Shown in pieces: positions 1-6,554 of a stretch of 9,575 nt of DNA. The DNA comes from CAZWBR01 sp964404205. GTDB taxonomy: Bacteria > Bacteroidota > Bacteroidia > Bacteroidales > Prolixibacteraceae. The notes under the pieces are model-generated. The model made no database searches and was not told where the DNA came from. It saw only the letters and a program-made list of their open reading frames with translations. The stretch covers positions 1 to 9,575 of the forward strand of contig CAYOJD010000112.1 in the NCBI GenBank assembly GCA_964404205.1, written 5' to 3'. Both the position numbers and the translations under genes were made by a program. Each line of letters opens with the position of its first letter. Position 1 is the first letter of the stretch.

Positions 1-1035
1 TTTATGTTGGTTTTTGCAAATTTACTTATCTATCAGCAAATCAGGCTCCGGTCGGTTGTACCCATCATTGGGGCAATACTTTTAATGGGGATAATGATTG
101 TTCGCGGGACAATTCAAACCTCGTTTGTCAACGCAACTTTGTGCCTGATTGGGTTAATTATCTTTCCACTAATAAAATTTGAGCTAACCGAAAACCGGCG
201 GTTCAACCTCAATCTGCTCTATTTTATTTCAATGGCCTCCATTATTGTTCAGTTTCTATCCTACAGTTCCACCGACGGAAGACCATCGATGGGATACGAA
301 CTAAACCTTTCGGGAGCTTATCTCTTTTTATTCTTTCTTTTGGCCGATATCCTCGACCGCAAAGACGGGAAGATACTCGTTATCACATTGTCATTCTTAC
401 TGTTAAGCCGATTACTTATTTTTTGCCTGTTATTATTCTATCTCATTCGTTTAACCAAAAAATTCATTCCTCCCGCAATGCGGCGGGTTCGGTTTTACCT
501 TATCGCTTTCGCCGGCTATCTTTTTATCTCGGCATTTTCGGTGTGGTATGTAGCCACAATCAAATCAAGGGTTTCATACGATTCGGGAATCAGTCGGATT
601 GCCACTTTAAACGATGGTTCCAATCAACTGCGTTTTTTGGCCAATACACTGGTAATGGCCCGAATATACACAGCACCGACCAGCGAAAGCACCCTTTTTG
701 GCTTCGGCGCAATCGATAAATACCTCTCGTCGACCAAAGGCACATCGGTTATGCCACACAACGAATTGTATGATGCGATTGTCCAATTCGGTTTGATAAC
801 CATCTTTTTCTTCGCATTTATCACATTGTCGATATACAATAAACTGGCTCATTTCCTGAATCTTGAATTTATATTGCCACTCCTCTTCTACACCATGATT
901 CTGTGGGTAAGGTTCTTTCTGGTTCCAAGTTTCGAAATGATATTCATCTTTTTCATGTTGCATATGGTCAATATGAAGCATAGTGAAGCAAAATACAATC
1001 CTGTTCCAGATGCAAATCCTCTTCCTGCTCTATGA
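1..1035 (+). CDS. Wzy-type polysaccharide polymerase (O-antigen polymerase/ligase-like), probably 5'-partial
   Basis: Very hydrophobic inner-membrane protein, most likely the polymerase that joins lipid-linked repeat units on the periplasmic face. From the ATG at 4 there are 343 residues. I see candidate membrane segments near residues 18-34, 42-58, 70-87, 102-116, 123-148, 163-184, 257-277, 288-305 and 308-322. A hydrophilic loop of about 70 residues (185-256) ends in MPHNELYD (250-257), a PHN motif typical of the Wzy_C/O-antigen ligase-polymerase family. The reading frame is open to base 1. Polymerases usually have about 400-450 residues and more helices before the large loop, so the true start is probably upstream and the N terminus is missing. 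The last codons overlap the next gene. Neighbouring glycosyltransferases support polymerase over WaaL-type ligase, but sequence alone does not separate them. Sure of the superfamily class, less sure of the exact role. Confidence 0.72.
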   Translation, partial: FMLVFANLLIYQQIRLRSVVPIIGAILLMGIMIVRGTIQTSFVNATLCLIGLIIFPLIKFELTENRRFNLNLLYFISMASIIVQFLSYSSTDGRPSMGYELNLSGAYLFLFFLLADILDRKDGKILVITLSFLLLSRLLIFCLLLFYLIRLTKKFIPPAMRRVRFYLIAFAGYLFISAFSVWYVATIKSRVSYDSGISRIATLNDGSNQLRFLANTLVMARIYTAPTSESTLFGFGAIDKYLSSTKGTSVMPHNELYDAIVQFGLITIFFFAFITLSIYNKLAHFLNLEFILPLLFYTMILWVRFFLVPSFEMIFIFFMLHMVNMKHSEAKYNPVPDANPLPAL

Positions 1036-2086
1036 TCTTCATTTTGGGGGCGGAGGTGAAAGAGTCACCGTCAATTTAGCCAACTCACTAATAAACAGGG
1101 GACATAATGTAACCATTCTTTCTCTGGCAAGTCAAAAAAATGACAATATTTTTGCCGTCGATCCCCGAATCAAAATTGACTACCTGGGAACCGGGAATAG
1201 ATTCAAACAGCAGTGGATAAACAAAATATATTCATTAAACGCGCTTCGGGACTATTTCGGGATGATAAATGAACCAACCGTTGCATTAGCCATTGGCGCA
1301 TATCCGTCGTTACTGCTTTCACTATTGCCCCAACGCTCAACGATAAAGAAAGTAGGTTGCCAGCACCATGCATTTTCTGCTTTAAATAAATATTGGTCGC
1401 TTCTGCGCAGAATGTTTTTCAACCGACTCGATTTGATGGTTTCGCTAACAGAGGCCGATCGGACAAAACTTAAACAGGTTAACCCTCGTGTGGTGGTAAT
1501 ACCCAATGCAGTCTCATTCTATCCGGTCAACAAGGCAAAACTGGAAAACAAAATAATTTTGGCTGTTGGGAGAGTTGATCAGCCAAAAGGGTTCGACCTT
1601 CTTATCGATGCATTTGCCAGAATTACAACAGATATTCCGGGATGGAAACTCCGCATTGTGGGCGATGGCCCACAAAAAAATGAACTGGTAAGGCATATTG
1701 AGCAATCAGGTCTGAGTGGGAATATCGAGTGGCTTCCCCCAACCAACAATATCGAACAACAATATATGCAAGCAGCAATGCTCGTTTCGACTTCACGCAC
1801 GGAAGGCCTCCCAATGATTATGCTCGAAGCACAGGCATGTGGGCTACCTGTTGTATCATTCGATATCGAAACCGGGCCAAACGAAATCATCACCGACGGC
1901 AAAGATGGCTTTCTTGTCAAACCATTCGATACCAAACAGATGGCCCATAAAATAAAACTGCTCTGCGAAACACAAACGCTAAGAACAACTTTTGGTGAAA
2001 ATGCCCGTCAAAATGCACTTCGCTTTTCGCCGGATAAAATAATCATCATGTGGGAAAGATTATTTAACCAATTTTCTTTCAACTAA
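1010..2086 (+). CDS. Glycosyltransferase family 4 (AmsD-like)
   Basis: Cytoplasmic or membrane-associated GT-B retaining glycosyltransferase that adds a sugar from a nucleotide donor to the lipid-linked repeat unit. I chose the ATG at 1010 (358 aa): its product opens MQILFLLYDLHFGGGGERV, the usual GT4 beginning with a first beta-strand and glycine loop. A GTG at 983 would add nine residues (MKQNTILFQ) that fit the family less well. In the 358-aa numbering, the second domain starts near 182 with AVGRVDQPKGFD, followed by GDGPQ (218-222) and STSRTEGLPMIMLEAQ (260-275). This last stretch contains the EX7E pair E265/E273 that binds the donor. TGPNEII (288-294) is typical of the AmsD-like/GalNAc-transferase branch of GT4. 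The gene overlaps the polymerase by 26 bases, suggesting translational coupling, and ends 4 bases before the next gene. The donor and acceptor sugars cannot be read from the sequence. AmsD similarity is from memory of the family. Confidence 0.88.
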   Translation: MQILFLLYDLHFGGGGERVTVNLANSLINRGHNVTILSLASQKNDNIFAVDPRIKIDYLGTGNRFKQQWINKIYSLNALRDYFGMINEPTVALAIGAYPSLLLSLLPQRSTIKKVGCQHHAFSALNKYWSLLRRMFFNRLDLMVSLTEADRTKLKQVNPRVVVIPNAVSFYPVNKAKLENKIILAVGRVDQPKGFDLLIDAFARITTDIPGWKLRIVGDGPQKNELVRHIEQSGLSGNIEWLPPTNNIEQQYMQAAMLVSTSRTEGLPMIMLEAQACGLPVVSFDIETGPNEIITDGKDGFLVKPFDTKQMAHKIKLLCETQTLRTTFGENARQNALRFSPDKIIIMWERLFNQFSFN

Positions 2087-2090
2087 TCTG

Positions 2091-2843
2091 ATGATTCCCA
2101 AAATCATTCACCTTTGTTGGATTAGCGGGGAAGCGTATCCCCCAATGGTACAGCGCTGTATCGAATCGTGGGAAAAGCAGCTCCCCGACTATAAAATTAT
2201 GATCTGGGATCGCGACAAAGCCAATGCCATCAACCGGCAATGGGTCAGCCAATCCGTCGAGAAACGAAAATATGCCTTTGCTGCCGATTACATCAGGCTT
2301 CATGCCCTCTACCACTTTGGGGGAATATATCTCGATGCTGATGTAGAAGTAATAAAGCCATTCGGGTCGCTGCTAAACCATAAAATGTTTATTGGGCTCG
2401 ACTATAACGGCTATTTCGAACCGGCCATTATCGGCGCCGAGCCTCAGCATCGCTGGATTGGACAACTGCTGGAATATTACAATGACCGTCCTTTTGTTTT
2501 ACCGAATGGGAACTGCGATATTCGTCCGCTTCCCGATATTTTCGGGGAATCAGGATTGAAGGATTTTGATTTTTCTCCATCCGGAGAGGTTCAGCCAATC
2601 AACAACGGAGAGATTATCATCTATCCTTACGACTACTTTTCGCCCAAAAGCGAATATTTTAGAACTATCAAAACTACGGCAAATACCTTCACAATTCATC
2701 ACTTCGAAGGAAGCTGGGTAAATAAAGGGTGGAAGTTTCATCTCAAAAACGCAGTTCATCGTTCATTAATCCGTCTCGGAGGGCGCCAATTCCACCAAAA
2801 TGCAGTACAGCAGTATCGCAATTGGATAACACACAGCCGTTGA
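2091..2843 (+). CDS. Glycosyltransferase family 32 (DXD sugar-binding type)
   Basis: 250-residue GT-A type retaining glycosyltransferase of the Gly_transf_sug/OCH1-like group, common in capsule and O-antigen loci. It opens with MIPKIIHLCW, the characteristic first strand (PKIIHxxW). AADYIRLHALYHFGGIYLDA (64-83) carries the family's hallmark (A/S)D-x-x-R...GG-x-Y-x-D-x-D pattern. D82 and D84 are the DXD pair that coordinates the metal and nucleotide sugar. HHFEGSW (203-209) is the conserved C-terminal H-x-x-x-S-W motif. No membrane segment is evident, so it should work on the cytoplasmic face on an undecaprenyl-linked acceptor. The ATG lies 4 bases after the stop of the GT4 gene, consistent with the same transcript. 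Members use galactose, mannose, GlcNAc and other donors, so specificity is not assigned. The fold and class are secure. Confidence 0.88.
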   Translation: MIPKIIHLCWISGEAYPPMVQRCIESWEKQLPDYKIMIWDRDKANAINRQWVSQSVEKRKYAFAADYIRLHALYHFGGIYLDADVEVIKPFGSLLNHKMFIGLDYNGYFEPAIIGAEPQHRWIGQLLEYYNDRPFVLPNGNCDIRPLPDIFGESGLKDFDFSPSGEVQPINNGEIIIYPYDYFSPKSEYFRTIKTTANTFTIHHFEGSWVNKGWKFHLKNAVHRSLIRLGGRQFHQNAVQQYRNWITHSR

Positions 2844-2872
2844 CCTTATATTAAACCTTAGCATAACCATCT

Positions 2873-3709
2873 ATGTCCATCCCATTTTCAGTTTTGATCT
2901 CAGTTTACCAGAAAGAAAACCCCGACCACTTCAGGCTGGCCCTCAGAAGTATTTGGCACGATCAACTTTTAAAACCAGACGAGATTGTATTGATTGAAGA
3001 TGGGCCATTAACCAAAGAACTGACAACCGTAATCGAAGCCTTTTCACAGGAGGCACCGCTGAAGATAGTTGCATATCAACAAAACCGTGGTCTGGGAGTA
3101 GTACTGGCCGAGGGAATATACCATTGCTCCAACGAATGGATTGCCCGGATGGACAGTGACGATATTGCAACTCCTGAAAGATTTCTGCGGCAAATTGATT
3201 TCGTTCGAAAAAATCCGGATATCGATATCGTGGGAAGTTCGATTGCCGAATTTCAGGATACACCGGAAGCCATCACATCGTACCGCTGCCCGCCATCTGA
3301 TACCCGGACCATTGGGGCATTTGCCAAGAGGCGAAACCCGCTGAACCATATGACCGTACTCTTTCGCAAAAAAGCGGTAACCGATGCCGGCAACTACCAA
3401 TCCTTTATTGGCTACGAAGATTATCTGTTATGGATAAGAATGCTGATAAACGGGGCAAAGATGGCCAATATCAGCGAACCACTCGTTTGGGCCCGGATTG
3501 GGAACAATATGCTTGCCCGCCGACATGGGATCACCTTTTTCAAACAGGAAATCAAACTGCAAAAAAAATTGAGAAGCATCGGATTCCTGAACCGTAGCGA
3601 ATATTGCGGGAATATTTTTTTAAGGGCAATTCCCCGCCTGCTCCCTGGATGGGGTATAAAATTGGTCTATAAATTTTTACGCAAAGGCAAATTGGTATCA
3701 AAAAAATAA
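2873..3709 (+). CDS. Glycosyltransferase family 2 (AmsE-like)
   Basis: 278-residue GT-A inverting glycosyltransferase, probably adding one residue to the lipid-linked repeat unit at the cytoplasmic face. It begins FSVLISVY (5-12), the GT2 nucleotide-binding strand. EIVLIEDGP (37-45) and NRGLGVVLAEGI (71-82) follow, then ARMDSDDIATPERF (91-104), whose DSDD (94-97) holds the metal-binding DXD. GYEDYLLWIRM (180-190) supplies the ED pair (E182/D183) with the likely catalytic base. This motif set and the length match the AmsE-like branch of GT2. The C-terminal 40 residues are basic (several Arg and Lys) with hydrophobic stretches, suggesting membrane association. The gene follows the GT32 gene after 29 bases. 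Several homopolymer runs lie near the 3' end: A8 at 3561-3568, T7 at 3615-3621 and A7 at 3700-3706. The frame is nevertheless intact. Donor sugar unknown. Confidence 0.88.
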   Translation: MSIPFSVLISVYQKENPDHFRLALRSIWHDQLLKPDEIVLIEDGPLTKELTTVIEAFSQEAPLKIVAYQQNRGLGVVLAEGIYHCSNEWIARMDSDDIATPERFLRQIDFVRKNPDIDIVGSSIAEFQDTPEAITSYRCPPSDTRTIGAFAKRRNPLNHMTVLFRKKAVTDAGNYQSFIGYEDYLLWIRMLINGAKMANISEPLVWARIGNNMLARRHGITFFKQEIKLQKKLRSIGFLNRSEYCGNIFLRAIPRLLPGWGIKLVYKFLRKGKLVSKK

Positions 3710-3751
3710 CGACTTTTGTCCTTGCCTACGATTGCATAACATAACACAAAG

Positions 3752-3760
3752 TTTTTTTTT
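3752..3760 (+). repeat. T9 homopolymer tract just upstream of the epimerase start
   Basis: Nine consecutive T residues end one base before the preferred ATG at 3762, where a ribosome-binding region would lie. No Shine-Dalgarno sequence is visible there, as is usual in Bacteroidota. The tract does not interrupt the chosen coding frame. Length change by slippage could alter spacing or structure at the start, but nothing shows that it does. Confidence 0.6.
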
Positions 3761-3761
3761 G

Positions 3762-4742
3762 ATGAAAAATATAGTATTGATAGGTGCCTCAGGATTCGTT
3801 GGGACTAACCTCATCGGGTTACTTGGCACTGAAAGCTGTATCAATATTGACAAAGCACCCAGCACAACTTACAACGATATCACGCTCATTCACGATATAC
3901 GGAATGACGGGCTTGAGAAATTATTGCCCGCAGGAACAGAAACCGTAGTTTTGCTGGCTGCCGAACACCGCGACGACGTCAGGCCCCTCTCGCTCTATTA
4001 CGAAGTCAATGTAGAAGGGACACGAAAGGTGCTGAAAGCGATGGATAATTGTGGAATACGCAATATAATTTTTACAAGTTCGGCTGCCGTCTATGGGCTC
4101 GACAAACAAAACCCCGATGAGGAATATGCCAAAGACCCTTTCCATCCGTACGGCAAAAGCAAGTTAATGGCCGAAGAAATTTTGACTGAATGGTACAAAC
4201 AAGCCCCTGAACAAAAAACATTGACCATTGTCCGCTCTGCAGTTATCTTTGGAGAGAACAATCGGGGGAACGTTCATAACCTGCTGATGCAGATTGCCAA
4301 TCGTCGTTTCCTGATGGTGGGAAAAGGAAACAACAAGAAATCGATGGCCTATGTCGGCAATGCAGCCGCATTCCTGAAATTTCTAACCGAAAATCAACCG
4401 GCCGGAGTTGAGGTTTATAATTATGTCGATTACCCCGACCTCTCGATGAACGAACTGGTTGCACAGGTTGAAACAAGCCTGGGCGAAAAACTGCCTCCAA
4501 TCCGTTTCCCTTATTGGATGGGAATGTTGGGCGGCTTCTGTTTCGACATCATTAGCCGGATTACCGGAAAAAACTTTGCCATCACCAGCGACAGGGTAAA
4601 AAAATTCTGTGCCACTACGCAGTTCAATGCAGCCAAAGCCCATGCAACCGGTTTTCAGCCCCCTTTTACGCTGGCTCAAGGTCTCGATCGCACCTTACAA
4701 AGCGAATTTGGCAAACGAATTATCAAGCAGCCGAAAGCTTAG
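3762..4742 (+). CDS. gnu: Gnu-like undecaprenyl-PP-GlcNAc 4-epimerase (extended SDR)
   Basis: NAD-dependent extended SDR of 326 residues. The best match I can recall is E. coli O157 Gnu/Z3206, which interconverts GlcNAc-PP-undecaprenol and GalNAc-PP-undecaprenol at the membrane. Shared stretches I recognise include LLAAEHRDDV (64-73), IIFTSSAAVYGL (102-113), KSMAYVGN (193-200), EVYNYVDYPDLSMN (217-230) and RVKKFCATTQF (278-288). The Rossmann motif GASGFVG is at 8-14 and the catalytic set is S106/S107 with Y130-x3-K134 (YGKSK). A hydrophobic stretch near 250-266 (YWMGMLGGFCFDII) could touch the membrane, as expected for a lipid-linked substrate. I chose the ATG at 3762 because its product starts MKNIVLIGASG; the in-frame TTG at 3732 would add ten unlikely residues. 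Alternatives are a nucleotide-sugar 4-epimerase or 4-reductase (GalE or WbpV type). The SDR class is certain; the substrate is inferred from remembered similarity, with no alignment run. Confidence 0.75.
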   Translation: MKNIVLIGASGFVGTNLIGLLGTESCINIDKAPSTTYNDITLIHDIRNDGLEKLLPAGTETVVLLAAEHRDDVRPLSLYYEVNVEGTRKVLKAMDNCGIRNIIFTSSAAVYGLDKQNPDEEYAKDPFHPYGKSKLMAEEILTEWYKQAPEQKTLTIVRSAVIFGENNRGNVHNLLMQIANRRFLMVGKGNNKKSMAYVGNAAAFLKFLTENQPAGVEVYNYVDYPDLSMNELVAQVETSLGEKLPPIRFPYWMGMLGGFCFDIISRITGKNFAITSDRVKKFCATTQFNAAKAHATGFQPPFTLAQGLDRTLQSEFGKRIIKQPKA

Positions 4743-4821
4743 TTCCCGCTTCAGGTTTTGTGATTAAGACAATGGTCAAATGGCATTGCCTTCAGAATAC
4801 TGCTTTCTAAAAAAATCTTTC

Positions 4822-6510
4822 ATGCGCTTACGGATTCTTTTCTTATTTCTGCTGATTCTCCCGATCTGGTCAGCCGGCCAAACCATTCCGGTGGGAACAC
4901 CTGTGCTGGAAGATGCCTATCGCCGTGCACAATTATTGGGCGAACTCGACTCGTCCGTCTCTTTTTTGGCCAGACCATTTTCTCCTACAATATCTTTTAA
5001 GCGCGAAAATAGTTTCGACCCAACATTTGACCTTTCCGTTAATCGCTTTACCTCATTTGACGGCACTTTTCATTTCGACCATAATCTTGGATTAGTCCAA
5101 CTGCTGCCGGTAACCGTTCAACTACAGCGCAATACCCATCACCCATACAGCATGAACGATGGCCCGATGATTCCGGCAAGAGGATACCAACAACTCATCA
5201 GCGCAGGCCTTTTCGCCCAATACGGGCCGTTGACTATTCAACTCCGGCCTGAATGGGTTAAAGCACAAAACAAGGATTTCGAAGGGTTTTCGAACGAAAA
5301 CAGCGATCAGAAATGGTACGAATACTACGAAATCTACAATTTCATCGACCTGCCCGAAAAATTTGGTCACGCACCTTACCAAAAAAGCCTTTGGGGTCAA
5401 AGCAGTATCCGGCTCAACTACGGTCCAATGTCAATGGGGCTTTCCAGCGAAAACCTCTGGTGGGGGCCCGGAAAATACAACTCGCTTTCCATGAGCAACA
5501 GCGCCGATGGCTTTTTCCACTTTACCCTGAATACCTCGAAACCCATTCATACACCAATTGGCTCTTTCGAAGGACAAATTATTGCCGGACGATTAGTCAA
5601 TTCGGGGTTTACACCTCCCGATACCACCCGAAAGTACCTTGGAAACCTCCTCTATTTTCCAAAACGGGATGAAAAAAGATACATCAACGGTATGGTGCTG
5701 ACTTACCAGCCCAAATGGGTACCTGGCCTATTTATCGGTTTAACACGTTCTTTTACTAGCTATCGCGACTCGACAAGAAACTTTAGGGAAACCTTCCCTA
5801 TCTTTTTCCCGATGAACAGAAAATATGAGAAAGAGGACAACATTGGCTATAATTTCGCCGATCAAAGGGTTTCTGCATTTGTAAGGTGGCTCTTCGTGGC
5901 AGCAAAGGGCGAAGTCTATTTCGAATACATGCGCGAAGATCATCCGCACAATTTCCGTGATATGATGCTGCAAATGGAATATAGCCGCTCCTACCTCTTC
6001 GGGTTAAGCAAGATTTTCACCCTCAACCCGCTTAAAAAAAGATACATAGAGGTCAATTTTGAAATGACTCAGTTGGAACAAACCAATGCCAATCCCGATA
6101 TGCCTTACCGCTACACCTACACCAGCAGGGCCACCACTCAAGGCTATACAAATAACGGGCAGTTATTGGGGGCTGCCATCGGGCCGGGAAGCAATATGCA
6201 AACACTCGGGGTAAAATGGTTCAGTGGGTTAAAGGTTGTCGGACTACAGTTCGACCGTTATGTACACAACAACGATTTTCATAATGTAGCCATCAAAGAT
6301 ATCCGTGCCAACTGGGTCGATCTGGCGGCGACAGGCTCTTTCGAATGGAATTGGCGTAATCTGCTTTTCTCACTTCAACTTCAGGGCATCCAGTCGTTCA
6401 ACTATCAACATCGCTACGAACCCCTTGAAAATGACCCGGAAGAATTTTGGAAAAAGGGACGTAATGTCTATAATTTCCAGGCACAGTCGGCCATAACTTA
6501 TCGATTCTGA
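4822..6510 (+). CDS. Capsule assembly Wzi family outer-membrane protein, copy 1
   Basis: Outer-membrane beta-barrel of the Wzi family. Members in Gram-negative capsule loci bind or organise polysaccharide on the cell surface. I chose the ATG at 4822 (562 aa) because it begins a clear signal peptide, MRLRILFLFLLILPIWSAGQ, with cleavage expected around residues 18-20. The ATG at 4780 would add 14 residues that mask the signal. The mature start VGTPVLEDAYRRAQLLGELD and the next SSVSF are typical of the Bacteroidota version. Many alternating amphipathic strands follow, with conserved MIPARGYQ, FWGQ-like LWGQSSIRL, ENLWWGPG (near 210-217) and FEGQIIAGRL. The protein ends TYRF; a terminal Phe is the usual outer-membrane barrel signature for BAM recognition. 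It lies 79 bases after the epimerase and 44 bases before a paralogue. Whether it anchors this particular polymer is inferred from context. Confidence 0.87.
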   Translation: MRLRILFLFLLILPIWSAGQTIPVGTPVLEDAYRRAQLLGELDSSVSFLARPFSPTISFKRENSFDPTFDLSVNRFTSFDGTFHFDHNLGLVQLLPVTVQLQRNTHHPYSMNDGPMIPARGYQQLISAGLFAQYGPLTIQLRPEWVKAQNKDFEGFSNENSDQKWYEYYEIYNFIDLPEKFGHAPYQKSLWGQSSIRLNYGPMSMGLSSENLWWGPGKYNSLSMSNSADGFFHFTLNTSKPIHTPIGSFEGQIIAGRLVNSGFTPPDTTRKYLGNLLYFPKRDEKRYINGMVLTYQPKWVPGLFIGLTRSFTSYRDSTRNFRETFPIFFPMNRKYEKEDNIGYNFADQRVSAFVRWLFVAAKGEVYFEYMREDHPHNFRDMMLQMEYSRSYLFGLSKIFTLNPLKKRYIEVNFEMTQLEQTNANPDMPYRYTYTSRATTQGYTNNGQLLGAAIGPGSNMQTLGVKWFSGLKVVGLQFDRYVHNNDFHNVAIKDIRANWVDLAATGSFEWNWRNLLFSLQLQGIQSFNYQHRYEPLENDPEEFWKKGRNVYNFQAQSAITYRF

Positions 6511-6554
6511 ACTTCATTTATTCGCATTTTTATAACAGAGCCGCTTCAATCTCA

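Noticed and set aside
607..981. Antisense open frame of 124 codons within the polymerase gene
   Set aside because: Lies fully opposite a convincing membrane-protein gene, has no recognisable motif and an unnatural composition; a shadow frame.
983..1009. Upstream GTG start for the GT4 gene
   Set aside because: Adds nine residues before the normal GT4 first strand; the ATG at 1010 fits the family better.
1579..1935. Antisense open frame of 118 codons inside the GT4 gene
   Set aside because: Overlaps the conserved donor-binding region of the GT4 gene, which fully explains the sequence.
3715..3745. Possible Bacteroidota promoter (TTTG box followed by TA-rich segment) before the epimerase
   Set aside because: A TTTG occurs at 3715-3718, but no TAnnTTTG -7 box follows at the right distance; the match is too weak to report.
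4780..4821. Upstream ATG start for the first Wzi gene
   Set aside because: Would place 14 residues before an otherwise ideal signal peptide; the ATG at 4822 is preferred.
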